Below are positions 17,112 through 26,230 of a DNA stretch of 64,000 nt, in pieces. Source of the DNA: Phycisphaerae bacterium (lineage in GTDB: Bacteria; Planctomycetota; Phycisphaerae; UBA1845); NCBI GenBank assembly GCA_029260215.1, contig JAJDDQ010000030.1:1-64000 (forward strand), read 5' to 3'. The notes beneath the pieces were generated by a model, which worked only from the letters and a program-made list of their open reading frames with translations, did not search any database and was not told the DNA's origin. The position numbers were made by a program, and so were the translations under genes. How positions within the stretch are numbered: the stretch's first letter is position 1; every line of letters starts with the position of its first letter.

Positions 17112-20090
17112 ATGGGCCAAGCGATGACACGATCTCTGCACGCGACAATTCTGGCGACGGCAGCTACGTTGCTCCTTCTCGGCTCGGGCTGCCCCATGAG
17201 TCCGGGCGAATCGAATGGCAACGGGAACACCGGCGGCACCGGAACCGGCAATGGCAATTCAAACGGCGGCACCAACGCAAACGGCAGCGACAGCAACAGT
17301 AATGGGAACTCCAACGGCTCGGGCACCGATACGACGGCCCAGACACCCGCGCGGTCCAGTTGCGGCGACGCGGCCATCGCCTGCTACGACGAAATGGCCC
17401 AGCAGCCCTCCGGCTTGGCTGACTTCAGGCCTACAAGCCGTTGGCCCGATACCGACCTGACCTGGCGCGTCGCGAATTTTCTTCCGCAATTCTCCGAACA
17501 AGAACATCTGGAAGCGGTCGCCCGCGCATTCGCCCAATGGGACGCAGCCTGCCTCCTGAGCCTTCGACGGGCTGACGGCGACGTGGCGGACATCAACATC
17601 AGCTTCCAAGAAGGCCTGCACAACGACCCGTACCCCTTCGACGGCGCGGGCAACGTGCTGGGGCATTCCTTCTTCCCCGGCACGGATCAGGCTGGCACGA
17701 TCCACCTGTGCAGCGCGGAACCCTACGCCCTGCAACCCGGCGAGGATCAATTCGACTTGTTCACCGTCGCCCTGCACGAAATCGGTCACGCCCTGGGACT
17801 GGAGCACAGCCTCGACGCTGACGCAGTCATGGCACCGAGCTATCCGCGCGACGGCAACCAGCGTCTGACACAATCCGATGTCCAGGCCATCCAGGACCTC
17901 TACGGCAGTCCGGACGGTCGACGACGGCGCAAACTCTCCCGCAGGCCCGGTGATTTCGTGAATCAGCCCGACCTGCTCGCGCTGGACGACCCCGACAGCG
18001 ACGGCGACGGCATCCCCGATTCCTTCGAGGTGTATGTTCTTGGCACCGATCCTTTCACGGCGGATTCCGATGCCGACGGCTCGAACGATTTCACCGAAGT
18101 GTTCGTCCTGGGCACGCCCGTCAACGTCAGCCTCGAAGGTGACGATCCCGACGACGACGGTGTGCCCACGGATATCGAGCTGATCTTCGGCACCGATCCC
18201 AACGTGGCGGACACCGACGGCGACGGCCTGTCCGACGAAGAGGAATTGTTCTATTACGGCACGCTGCCGCTGGTCGCGGATTCGGACGGCGACGGTTTGA
18301 ACGATTCGCGCGAAGTGTTCGATCTGGACACCGACCCGCTCAACCCCGACACGGACTTCGACGGCATTCCCGACGGTCAGGACAACAACGTTTTCGATCC
18401 CGTCGATTCGGACAATGACTTACTGCCGGACGGCGTGGAGACGCAGTTCATCGGGACCGATCCGAACAACCCCGACACCGACGGCGACGGCGTGAACGAC
18501 GGCGAAGAGGTCATTTTCTTCTTCACCGACCCGCTCAACCCCGACGACAACGACGACGAACTCCTCGACAGCGACGACGACGGTCTGCCCGACATCATCG
18601 AGGAAACGTCCACCTTTACCGACCCGTTCAACAACGATACCGACGGTGATGGCATACTCGACGGCAACGAAGTGCTGGAGTTCACCGACCCGCTCGATCC
18701 CGACTCCGACAATGACGGGCTGCTCGATGGCGAGGAAATCAACCAGTTCGACACCATCCCCTTCGATCCGGATACCGACGGCGACGGCCTGCGCGACGGC
18801 CCGGAAGTGCTGCAATTCATGACCGACCCCAACGACCCCGATACCGACGGCGACGACCTGCCCGACGGGGGTGAAATCTTCCTCGGCACGGACCCGCTGG
18901 TCATGGATACGGACGGCGACGGGCGAACCGACGGGCTTGAGGTTTCTCAAGGCACCGACCCACTGTCGCCGGATGACATCGTGGACAACGGTCCCGACTG
19001 CTCGTTCCTGCCGCAGTTCGGCGACCCCGATCTGGACAACCTGCCCAATCTGATCGAATGTCAAATCGGCACCGACCCGTTCAACAACGACACCGACGGC
19101 GACGGACTGCTCGACGGCGAGGAATTCTTCTTCACCGGGACCGATCCGCTGGACCCCGACACGGACGGTGACGGTATCGACGACAACTTCGATACGGACC
19201 CCAACAACGGACCGATAGGCGGCAACACCGACGGATGCCTCGGCCTGCTGTTACCCGATGGCGATTTCGATGGCGACAATCTGACAAACAGTGAGGAGTG
19301 CAACCTCGGCACGCTTCCGAACAACGTGGACACTGACAACGACGGCCTGCGTGACGGTCAGGAAGTGCTCATCTTCAATTCCGACCCGCTCGACCCCGAC
19401 ACAGACGGTGATGGCCTGACCGATGGCGACGAAGTGCTCGTCACGCTGACCGATCCGACTCTGTTCGACTCTGACGGAGATGGCTTGGACGACGGCTCGG
19501 AGATCAACGAATTCGGCACGGACCCCAACCAGTTCGATACCGACGGCGACGGCATCCCCGACGGCCAGGATTCTGACACGTTCGGATCTACCAGCGGCAG
19601 CGGTACCGATACTGGTACCGGCTCGGGCGTTTTCATCGACTCTGACGACGACGGCTTGACGGACGTTCGGGAGAATCTGCGCGGCACGGACCCATTTCTG
19701 ATCGACACCGACGGCGACGGGCTGACCGATGGGCAGGAGGTTCTCCTGTTCAACACCGATCCCCTCAACTTCGACTCCGATTTCGACGGCGTGTCCGACT
19801 TTGAGGAGCTCGCGTTCGGAGAGGATCCATTCAACCCCGGAACTGGACCCGCCCCGCCGCCCGACGACACGGACCGCGACTTCCTGCTCAATTCCGACGA
19901 ATTGGCGATGGGGACGAACCCGAACGACCCCGACACCGACGCGGACCTGCTCCTCGACGGGGACGAAGTGCAGTTTATCGGCACGGACCCGCTTCTGCGC
20001 GATACCGACTTTGACGGCATTCTCGATGGCGTGGAGGTGCTTATTTTGGGAACGGACCCGACGAACCCCAACGATCCGCCGGGCTTCTAA
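17112..20090 (+). CDS. Matrixin-like metalloprotease lipoprotein with a long thrombospondin type 3 repeat array
   Basis: About 992 residues (an ATG at 17124 is an equally good start). A lipoprotein signal ([10 protein letters not shown]) is followed by an Asn/Gly/Thr low-complexity linker. The catalytic domain contains [11 protein letters not shown] at about 222-232, the full metzincin zinc site with Gly, then VMAPSY as Met-turn, resembling the M10/matrixin type. From about residue 290 to the end run roughly 28 calcium-binding units of the DTDGDGLxDGxEV...GTDPLNP kind, each about 22-26 residues and highly acidic. This is probably a rod-like calcium-loaded stalk. There is no C-terminal sorting signal, so the lipid anchor holds it. 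Strongly biased DNA makes long false frames on the opposite strand. Confidence 0.85.
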   Translation: MGQAMTRSLHATILATAATLLLLGSGCPMSPGESNGNGNTGGTGTGNGNSNGGTNANGSDSNSNGNSNGSGTDTTAQTPARSSCGDAAIACYDEMAQQPSGLADFRPTSRWPDTDLTWRVANFLPQFSEQEHLEAVARAFAQWDAACLLSLRRADGDVADINISFQEGLHNDPYPFDGAGNVLGHSFFPGTDQAGTIHLCSAEPYALQPGEDQFDLFTVALHEIGHALGLEHSLDADAVMAPSYPRDGNQRLTQSDVQAIQDLYGSPDGRRRRKLSRRPGDFVNQPDLLALDDPDSDGDGIPDSFEVYVLGTDPFTADSDADGSNDFTEVFVLGTPVNVSLEGDDPDDDGVPTDIELIFGTDPNVADTDGDGLSDEEELFYYGTLPLVADSDGDGLNDSREVFDLDTDPLNPDTDFDGIPDGQDNNVFDPVDSDNDLLPDGVETQFIGTDPNNPDTDGDGVNDGEEVIFFFTDPLNPDDNDDELLDSDDDGLPDIIEETSTFTDPFNNDTDGDGILDGNEVLEFTDPLDPDSDNDGLLDGEEINQFDTIPFDPDTDGDGLRDGPEVLQFMTDPNDPDTDGDDLPDGGEIFLGTDPLVMDTDGDGRTDGLEVSQGTDPLSPDDIVDNGPDCSFLPQFGDPDLDNLPNLIECQIGTDPFNNDTDGDGLLDGEEFFFTGTDPLDPDTDGDGIDDNFDTDPNNGPIGGNTDGCLGLLLPDGDFDGDNLTNSEECNLGTLPNNVDTDNDGLRDGQEVLIFNSDPLDPDTDGDGLTDGDEVLVTLTDPTLFDSDGDGLDDGSEINEFGTDPNQFDTDGDGIPDGQDSDTFGSTSGSGTDTGTGSGVFIDSDDDGLTDVRENLRGTDPFLIDTDGDGLTDGQEVLLFNTDPLNFDSDFDGVSDFEELAFGEDPFNPGTGPAPPPDDTDRDFLLNSDELAMGTNPNDPDTDADLLLDGDEVQFIGTDPLLRDTDFDGILDGVEVLILGTDPTNPNDPPGF

Positions 20091-20129
20091 TTCGATTGCG
20101 GACCGAAGAGGTTTCGCTTCGCGCCTGGC

Positions 20130-20156
20130 GAGCCGCGAACTTCAGTTCGCGCGGAC
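20130..20156 (+). repeat. REP-like palindrome, copy 1
   Basis: A 27-bp element: GAGCCGCGAAC, TTCAGTTCGC, GCGGAC. It is identical to copy 2 at 21674-21700, in the same orientation; the two bracket the aminotransferase gene. The core GCGAACT/AGTTCGC is self-complementary. Confidence 0.85.
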
Positions 20157-20335
20157 GCTCCTGCGTGTTGCCGACAAAAATCGTCGCGACCCCGTCGAAA
20201 TCGCGAACAGAACGCGGTACGATGCACAGCGTTATCGCCCCCAGTGCTCAGACCTCCAACGCCGCGTTGGCCGATACCGATGACAGCTTTGGCACGAAGG
20301 AACAACCGACACCCGCACGCACGGAGACGCAAGAC

Positions 20336-21637
20336 ATGACCGCCGCGAACGTCGCATCGCCGAAAACGCCCGCCTCCGCACCGGATATCCGGACCGAACT
20401 TCCAGGCCCCAAAGCCAAAGCGTGGATCGAACGCGATCACCGCGTCACGTCCACGTCCTACACGCGCGATTTTCCGCTCGTAGCCGACCGCGGATTCGGA
20501 TGCGCGGTTCAGGATGTCGACGGCAACACATTTCTGGACTTCGCCGCCGGCATCGCCGTGTGCGCGACCGGGCACGCCCACCCCGACGTCGTCCGAGCCA
20601 TTCAGGATCAAGCCGCGAAGCTCATCCACATTTGCGGCAGCGATTTTTATTACGAACCCATGATCCGCCTGTGCGAAAAGCTCGCGGAGATCACCCCCGG
20701 CGACGAACCCAAACGCGTGTTCCTCACCAACAGCGGCGCCGAAGCGGTTGAAGGCTCGATGAAACTCGCCCGCCACGCCACAGGTCGCAAAGGACTCATC
20801 GCGTTCCACGGTGCGTTTCATGGCAGAACGATGGGCGCACTCTCGCTGACCAGCTCGAAAGCCAAGCAGAAAACGGGGTTCGCACCGCTCATCCCGATGG
20901 TCTGGCACGCGCCATACGGAGACCTCGACGCCGTCAAGGAACTCTTCCAGCGGCAGGCGGACCCATCCGAAGTGGCTGCCATATTCGTTGAATGCATGCA
21001 GGGTGAGGGTGGATACATCGTGCCCCAAGCGTCCTTCCTCAAAGGCCTGCGAGCACTTTGCGACGAGCACGGGATTCTGCTGGTCTCCGACGAAATTCAA
21101 TCAGGCTGTGGCCGAACCGGAAAGTGGTTCGCCTGCGAGCACTTCGACATCGTGCCGGACATCGTGTGCATCGCCAAAGGCGTCGCGAGCGGTATGCCCA
21201 TCGGTGCGTTCGTCGCAAGCCAGCGCATCATGCAGTGGCCGCCCGGTGCCCACGGCAGCACGTACGGCGGAAACCCCATCGGTTGCGCCGCCGCACTGGC
21301 CACGCTCGAAGCGGTCGAAAAAGGCATGATGGCCAACGCGGCTGAACAGGGTGAATACCTGACCAGTCGCCTGCGTGCTATTTGCAACGACCACGACATC
21401 GTCACGGACGTGCGCGGGTTGGGTTTGATGATCGGCCTGACCGTGTGCGATAGAAACGGCACGCCGAGCGCATCGCTCCGCGACGCCATCGCCCTCGAAG
21501 CGTTCAACCGAGGCCTAATCCTGCTCGGCTGCGGCGAAACCGCGATGCGCTTCGCGCCCCCGTTGTGTATCACGCGTGAGGAAATCGACCGCGGACTCGA
21601 CGTGTTCAAACAGGCGATCGAAGCCGCCGGTCACTGA
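20336..21637 (+). CDS. Class III pyridoxal-phosphate aminotransferase (acetylornithine / 4-aminobutyrate type)
   Basis: About 433 residues. ATGs exist at 20222 and 20336; the latter has GGAGA at nine bases and gives the normal family length. Features in order: FLDFAAGIAVCATGHAHP, the phosphate-binding NSGAEAVEGSMKLAR, AFHGRTMGALSLT, the cofactor Asp in LLVSDEIQSGCGRTG, the Schiff-base Lys in CIAKGVASGMPIG, and GSTYGGNPIGCAA. The opening PGPKAKAW matches 4-aminobutyrate aminotransferases, but acetylornithine or ornithine aminotransferase activity cannot be excluded. The enzyme is cytoplasmic. The gene is framed by two identical direct REP copies and may have been moved or copied with them. Confidence 0.88.
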   Translation: MTAANVASPKTPASAPDIRTELPGPKAKAWIERDHRVTSTSYTRDFPLVADRGFGCAVQDVDGNTFLDFAAGIAVCATGHAHPDVVRAIQDQAAKLIHICGSDFYYEPMIRLCEKLAEITPGDEPKRVFLTNSGAEAVEGSMKLARHATGRKGLIAFHGAFHGRTMGALSLTSSKAKQKTGFAPLIPMVWHAPYGDLDAVKELFQRQADPSEVAAIFVECMQGEGGYIVPQASFLKGLRALCDEHGILLVSDEIQSGCGRTGKWFACEHFDIVPDIVCIAKGVASGMPIGAFVASQRIMQWPPGAHGSTYGGNPIGCAAALATLEAVEKGMMANAAEQGEYLTSRLRAICNDHDIVTDVRGLGLMIGLTVCDRNGTPSASLRDAIALEAFNRGLILLGCGETAMRFAPPLCITREEIDRGLDVFKQAIEAAGH

Positions 21638-21673
21638 GAAAGCGCCCCGAAGCAAACTCAACCAAAACGCCAC

Positions 21674-21700
21674 GAGCCGCGAACTTCAGTTCGCGCGGAC
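21674..21700 (+). repeat. REP-like palindrome, copy 2
   Basis: Exact 27-bp match to copy 1 in the same orientation, lying 36 bp after the aminotransferase stop and 43 bp before the stop of the convergent ACT-domain gene. Confidence 0.85.
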
Positions 21701-21743
21701 ACCCGTGCGTCGCCAACTCTTTTCTTGCGGATTCGCCAATGCG

Positions 21744-22190
21744 CTACCGGCGTTTCGCCGGCTGACGCTTGCGGACCCGCGTGTCGCGATTGGCTTTCGC
21801 CTTCGTCGCGAGCACCTTTTTGGCTTTCTCGACGTTGGTAACCCGGAATATGCCGACGGCTTTGCCCGAACCAGCCGTGCTGCAATACATGTAATTGATC
21901 GCGACCTTGTTCGCGCCGAGTTTCTCGCACACGTCGGCAGCCGCCCCGGGATTGTTCGGCATCTCGACCAGCAACACTTCCGACTCGGTAAACGCCGCGT
22001 TCATCTTCTTAAGCGCACCGCGAGCCTTGGCAGCCGTCGCCGGAACGAGCCGCAACACGCCGTGCTCCTGCCCGTCCATCATGGTCATAGCCAGTATGTT
22101 GACCCTTGCTTCCGCCAGCGCGCGGCACACCTGCGTCAAAACATTCGGACGATTGACCAGAAAAACCGAAAACTGCGTCTTGGTCTCCAA
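21744..22190 (-). CDS. Tandem ACT-domain protein
   Basis: 148 residues. The start is a TTG at 22190, supported by a strong AGAGGAGA about seven bases upstream; no ATG fits. Two ACT domains are visible: one from the N terminus (FSVFLVNRPNVLTQVCRALA...LAMTMMD), the other from about residue 70 (VLLVEMPNNPGAAADVCEKL...NYMYCS). A basic tail (about residues 125-148) rich in Lys and Arg follows. Stand-alone double ACT proteins bind amino acids or act as regulatory subunits; the ligand is not evident. It converges with the aminotransferase gene. Confidence 0.85.
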   Translation of the reverse strand: METKTQFSVFLVNRPNVLTQVCRALAEARVNILAMTMMDGQEHGVLRLVPATAAKARGALKKMNAAFTESEVLLVEMPNNPGAAADVCEKLGANKVAINYMYCSTAGSGKAVGIFRVTNVEKAKKVLATKAKANRDTRVRKRQPAKRR

Positions 22191-22390
22191 AGATCTGTCT
22201 CCTCTGGAAGTTCACAAAAAGCCGTCGAACCCGATTGAAGAACACGATCTCCGCGAAACGCCGTCGAACGCACGCACAGAATATCATCCGCCCACCACGA
22301 CCGCCGACGATGGGCTGAGACGAAACGAAATGGATTTCGCGAAACGCGCAGCCGGACAACCAACCGAACCAGCCACGCACGCGGCGACGA

Positions 22391-23368
22391 TCACCGCCAC
22401 CCTGTTCCACGGAATTTCATAACACAAAGAAAGCCCAATGTGAAGAGCATGGGCACGATCATACCCATTCCGCACAACGGCATCGATGGCGCAGGCGTGC
22501 CATCATCAGAGATACCGCCATCAGCGCCGCCGTCGATGGGGTCGTCACCGCCGGCATCGCCGACGGCGTCGCTTCCATTGCCGTTGTCACCGGAACCGCC
22601 GTCGCCATCAACAACACCGGAGCCGCCACCACCGGAACCGTCATCACCGGGAGCACCGCCGTCATTTCCGTCGTCGATCACGACGTCGCCCGCATCACCA
22701 TTTCCACCGGAATCGGGATCGCCGACCGTGTCGTCATCACCCGACATCGGATCGTCGTCCGCCATGCCGTCATCACCGGTCATTCCATCGTCGCCACCGG
22801 GCGACGCGCCGCTGCCGTCATCAATCGGACCGCCGCCCCCACCGCCACCCGTACTACCATCGTCGGACGCTTGATCGGCAACAGCCAATTGCACCGTTCT
22901 GCCGCTGGCGATCTCCAACTCAAAAAAGTTTCCTGTGTCCGTGATGACCGCGTCCGAACCTTGCGGAAACACACCCAGAGTCAAAGACGCACCGGCGGAG
23001 TCCGCATCAGCCGTCACGCTGACAATCGCCAGGTCAAGCGAGCCGTCCACATCAACCATAACGCCCGCCGCAAAAGCTGCCGCCTGCGGTCGAGGTAGCG
23101 TCTCGCTTGCGAACCACAATATGGGATCGTCGAATGCGTCCACCAGCCATCGGAAGGAGTTGGCCGACAGCATGTCGTCCGTCGTAATCAGAACGTTGAC
23201 CGCCGTGATATCCAGCCCGTCTCCGGACTGATCGGTCAGCGTGACCGTAACATCCGTCGCAACGCCGGGTTCCAGAGTCGTCGGCGCGTAAGTGACCGCC
23301 ACTTGGCCGAACGCCGCCGGCACCCACGAAGTCGCCAAAATTGACACAATTCCCAGAAAACATCGCAT
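22391..23368 (-). CDS. Secreted protein with Asp/Gly linker and Cys-Gly C-terminal membrane tail
   Basis: About 325 residues. The ATG at 23368 has GGAGG about ten bases upstream and starts a signal peptide (CFLGIVSILATSWVPAAFG). Residues about 20-175 form a beta-rich, cohesin-like or invasin-like domain (VTYAPTTLEPGVATDVTVTL). An Asp/Gly-rich low-complexity linker of about 115 residues follows. The end is PSMPLCGMGMIVP, one hydrophobic helix and a basic finish (KFRGTGWR). This tripartite tail (CGxG motif, helix, basic residues) resembles protease-processed C-terminal sorting tags such as the MYXO- or Synerg-CTERM kinds, but does not match PEP-CTERM. Surface display is likely; the function is unknown. 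Confidence 0.65.
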   Translation of the reverse strand: MRCFLGIVSILATSWVPAAFGQVAVTYAPTTLEPGVATDVTVTLTDQSGDGLDITAVNVLITTDDMLSANSFRWLVDAFDDPILWFASETLPRPQAAAFAAGVMVDVDGSLDLAIVSVTADADSAGASLTLGVFPQGSDAVITDTGNFFELEIASGRTVQLAVADQASDDGSTGGGGGGGPIDDGSGASPGGDDGMTGDDGMADDDPMSGDDDTVGDPDSGGNGDAGDVVIDDGNDGGAPGDDGSGGGGSGVVDGDGGSGDNGNGSDAVGDAGGDDPIDGGADGGISDDGTPAPSMPLCGMGMIVPMLFTLGFLCVMKFRGTGWR

Positions 23369-23505
23369 GTTCCGAATACCTCCAGATGCAAGGCCGTCCG
23401 AATCCAACGCCGATTCGCCACCGACCCACTACTACATCCTACCGCGAGCAAGAGTCGAATCCACCCAATCCGCAATACATCAGGCACTGCCGACGGAGAT
23501 CAGCA

Positions 23506-23547
23506 CAAAAAAAACGAGCGGAACGCACACAGATGCATCCCGCTCAA
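23506..23547 (-). terminator. Intrinsic terminator ending the PEP-CTERM gene run
   Basis: Read on the minus strand, GAGCGGGATGCA pairs imperfectly with TGCGTTCCGCTC and is followed by eight T. It lies about 45 bp after the stop of the gene at 23590. Its stem resembles the terminator at 26854-26897. Confidence 0.75.
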
Positions 23548-23589
23548 TCGTATTTTCGGACGCTTTCGCCGACCCCGCCGGCGTATCGA

Positions 23590-24171
23590 TCACCGGCGAC
23601 GACGCATCACTATCACGCCGCCGAAAGCCAGCAGGCTCAGCGCCGCCGGCTCGGGAGCCAGGCGAAGTTGAATCGAATCCCCTTCGAATGGAATCCAAGA
23701 GGAATTGTCATCCCACAATTCCGGTCCGGTCGAAACGTATCCGTCCCCCGGGTTTTGGAATTCGATTTTGAACGTCGCCAACAGCAAACCGTCGTCTGGT
23801 ACGGACAGACCGCCCAAAAGGGTCGCGACAACCGGTTCGGGCAGTGTATTGTCGAAAAACCAGATGTTTTGGTTCCCGAATAGACCAGGATTCCAGGCGA
23901 AATTGCTTAGCGTGAAGCCTGGAAACTCGAGGACGTCCCTTGCAACTATCCCGTCAAAACCGAACCGCGCGCCTTGAAGAAGAGTAGTTTGGTCAACTAG
24001 AATCCTGATCGAAAGTTCGTACTCACCCGGCTCCGGCAGGCAGATGACCTCCGGCGCCGGATCGCAGTCATACTCATACGCGTACTCGATAATGGCATCG
24101 GCACTCAGTCTTGTTTGCAGCAACCCCAATGCTACGAATGAGAAAGCTGTCAACCTGAGCACGCCAGCCAT
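23590..24171 (-). CDS. PEP-CTERM exported protein (divergent member of cluster)
   Basis: About 193 residues from the ATG at 24171 (an in-frame TTG lies at 24189). A signal peptide (LTAFSFVALGLLQTRLSA) precedes a beta-rich domain with ILVDQTTLLQGARFGFDG, SNFAWNPGLFGNQNIWF and LLLATFKIEFQNPG. The tail APEPAALSLLAFGG...MRRRR is a textbook PEP-CTERM signal, normally cleaved by exosortase/archaeosortase-type enzymes. It shares the fold landmarks of the five upstream genes but has a longer Cys-containing N-terminal part (CDPAPEVICLPEPGEY) and is more diverged. It is last before a terminator, 45 bp after its neighbour, so probably in one operon. Confidence 0.8.
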   Translation of the reverse strand: MAGVLRLTAFSFVALGLLQTRLSADAIIEYAYEYDCDPAPEVICLPEPGEYELSIRILVDQTTLLQGARFGFDGIVARDVLEFPGFTLSNFAWNPGLFGNQNIWFFDNTLPEPVVATLLGGLSVPDDGLLLATFKIEFQNPGDGYVSTGPELWDDNSSWIPFEGDSIQLRLAPEPAALSLLAFGGVIVMRRRR

Positions 24172-24216
24172 CTTTACAATTCCCGGCAATCGCCCGTTAC
24201 GGGAACGGGGCAGGCT

Positions 24217-24804
24217 TCACGCGTTCGCCGCCGTTCTCCGGCGACGACGCATCACCGCCACGCCACCGAGCACCAGTAGAGCCAGAGTCGCTGGCTCGGG
24301 AATAACATTGACCGAAAAAGCATCGCCGATGGCAACTACCGGGGCAGGAATACCGTCCCAGAACTCAGGTCCGGTACTCACATCCGACCGCCCCAAATCG
24401 CTGCCTAAATTGACCTGAAGTGTGGCGAGCAGCAAACCTTCAACCGGAATCGGAATAGCGTAAAATACGAAGTTAGTAGTACGCGGATAGGGTAACGTAT
24501 TCCCCGCGTACCAGCCGTTCGGGAAGAAGGACACGGGATCCCACGCGAAATTGCTCAGGCTAATGTACTCAAATTCAAGGGTACCACCGTTGTCCACGCC
24601 ATTAAAGTTGAACCCCAGAATGTACAACTCCGTTGTCGACCCAGGCCACGCCCAGATCGATATTGTGGCACTGTCATTGGGTGCGATATCGATGATGTCG
24701 CCATTATTCGGATCAAGATCGACATCGCTCTCGTACGTTAGACTGAAGTCCGCCGACGCGCCAGTCACGACCATACCAAGTACCAAGAGTGAACGCTTCA
24801 ACAT
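24217..24804 (-). CDS. PEP-CTERM exported protein, tandem paralog 1
   Basis: About 195 residues. The ATG at 24804 is chosen (AAGGAGG nine bases upstream, then MLKRSLLVLGMVVTGASA as signal peptide). The mature domain begins DFSLTYESDVDLDPNNGDII and keeps the family landmarks SATISIWAWPGSTTEL, SNFAWDPVSFFPNGWY, LLLATLQVNLGSD and DVSTGPEFWDG. The tail IPEPATLALLVLGG...RRRRR is PEP-CTERM, with four extra residues (AANA) after the basic stretch. The Asp-rich N terminus might bind calcium. No enzyme motif is present. Confidence 0.82.
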   Translation of the reverse strand: MLKRSLLVLGMVVTGASADFSLTYESDVDLDPNNGDIIDIAPNDSATISIWAWPGSTTELYILGFNFNGVDNGGTLEFEYISLSNFAWDPVSFFPNGWYAGNTLPYPRTTNFVFYAIPIPVEGLLLATLQVNLGSDLGRSDVSTGPEFWDGIPAPVVAIGDAFSVNVIPEPATLALLVLGGVAVMRRRRRTAANA

Positions 24805-24903
24805 CTCCCATGCCTCCTTCCGTGGAAGCCTATTCGCGAGGCTCTTTCCGGGCCGGGCCGCGATCGCAGAACAATTCATCCGCCGAATTCAAGACCACGC
24901 CGA

Positions 24904-25473
24904 TCACCGGCGCCGACGCAGCACCATCACGCCGCCGAGCGCCAGCAGGCTCAGCGTCGCCGGTTCGGGAATGATGTTCATGGAGAAGGTGTCGACGACG
25001 ACCACCGGCGATAGATTACCGTCCCAGAACTCAGGCCCCGTGCTCACATCCGACTGCCCAAAATCGCTGCCGGAATTGACCTGAAGCGTTGCGAGCAGCA
25101 AGCCCTCCACCGGAATCGAAATAGTGTGTGAGCTAAAGTTGATGGCACGCGGATAGGGTAATTCGTTCCAGGCGAACCAGCTATTCGGGTCGCCGAGCGG
25201 CGCGGGAGCCCATGCGAAGTCGCTCAGACTGATGTATTCAAAATTGAGGACACCACCTTTATCGACGCCGTTGAGGTTGAATCCGAGACCCTGCAACTCC
25301 GTGGTCGATCCAGGCCAAGCCCAGATCGATATCGTGGCGCTCTCATTGGGCGCGAGATCAATGATGTCGCCGTTATTCGGATCGAGATCAACATCGCTCT
25401 CGTACGTAAGACCAAAGTCCGCCGACGCACCCGCCGCGATCGTACCCAGCACCAAGAATGAACACCTAAACAT
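24904..25473 (-). CDS. PEP-CTERM exported protein, tandem paralog 2
   Basis: About 189 residues from the ATG at 25473 with AAGGAG upstream and the signal peptide MFRCSFLVLGTIAAGASA. The mature start FGLTYESDVDLDPNNGDII and most of the body match paralog 1 closely, including GSTTELQGLGFN and STGPEFWDGN. It ends NIIPEPATLSLLALGG...LRRRR. The WFAWNELPYPRAINF segment replaces the WFTDNTLPQPRGANF found in other members, so exchange between copies is patchy. Same likely fate: exported, anchored or released through an exosortase-type system that is not encoded here. Confidence 0.82.
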   Translation of the reverse strand: MFRCSFLVLGTIAAGASADFGLTYESDVDLDPNNGDIIDLAPNESATISIWAWPGSTTELQGLGFNLNGVDKGGVLNFEYISLSDFAWAPAPLGDPNSWFAWNELPYPRAINFSSHTISIPVEGLLLATLQVNSGSDFGQSDVSTGPEFWDGNLSPVVVVDTFSMNIIPEPATLSLLALGGVMVLRRRR

Positions 25474-25556
25474 CTCCCAATTCTCCTTCGACAAAACCCG
25501 TTCGCGAAGCTCCGTCAGAACCGCGCCCGTAAGGAAGCGGTCTTCTCTTCCGCCGA

Positions 25557-26123
25557 TCAGCCACGGCGACGAACCATCGCCAAACCGCCGATGGCCAGCA
25601 AAATCAACGAAGACGGCTCTGGATGGACTAGAGTGAAAGAATCACCAATGGCAAACACCGGATTAAGCGCGCCGTCAAAGATCTCAGGCCCCGTACTCAC
25701 TTCCGCAAATCCTAACCCGGTTACCGTGACTTGCAGCGTGGCCAACAGCAAACCATCGGCTGGTATGGTCACCGCACCAACGAAATTGGCGCCGCGCGGT
25801 TGAGGCAGCGTGTTGTCGGTGAACCAGACATTCGGGTTGCCGAACGTCGCCGGATCCCAGGCGAAGTCACTCAAACTGTACGCATCGAATTCGAGGACGC
25901 CGCCATTGTCAAAGCCGTTGAAGTTGAAACCGACACCGGCCAACTGCGTCGTGGTGTCAGGAAAAGCAGTAATCGAAATCGTGGCGGTTTTGCTCGGCTG
26001 CCCCAAATCGATGATTTCGCCGTTGCTCGAATCAAGATCGACATCGCTTTCGTAGGTCAATATGACGTCCGCTGACACAACAGCCGTTGCCGAACCAAGC
26101 ACCAGGAATAAATACCTTAGCAT
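25557..26123 (-). CDS. PEP-CTERM exported protein, tandem paralog 3
   Basis: About 188 residues. Several in-frame starts exist up to 26231; the ATG at 26123 follows AAGGAG with proper spacing and opens the signal peptide MLRYLFLVLGSATAVVSA. The domain differs from paralogs 1-2 near its start (LGQPSKTATISITAFPDTTT) but shares long stretches with paralogs 4-5, notably the DNA coding FAWDPATFGNPNVWF and TLPQPRGANF. The tail is HPEPSSLILLAIGG...VRRRG, an acceptable PEP-CTERM with Gly as last residue. Confidence 0.82.
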   Translation of the reverse strand: MLRYLFLVLGSATAVVSADVILTYESDVDLDSSNGEIIDLGQPSKTATISITAFPDTTTQLAGVGFNFNGFDNGGVLEFDAYSLSDFAWDPATFGNPNVWFTDNTLPQPRGANFVGAVTIPADGLLLATLQVTVTGLGFAEVSTGPEIFDGALNPVFAIGDSFTLVHPEPSSLILLAIGGLAMVRRRG

Positions 26124-26230
26124 CTTTCCCATCTCCTTACGTAGAAATCCATTCGCAAGGCCCATTCCATTCCAATCCACGCCGCAATCGCGGGACGATT
26201 CCATCGCAGAAATCGAGTCCACACCAATCA

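Noticed and set aside
18420-19064. Minus-strand frames of 175-237 codons opposite the calcium-repeat array
   Set aside because: The repetitive GAC/GAT-rich sense strand forces long open antisense frames rich in Ser or Val; no start signal or fold.
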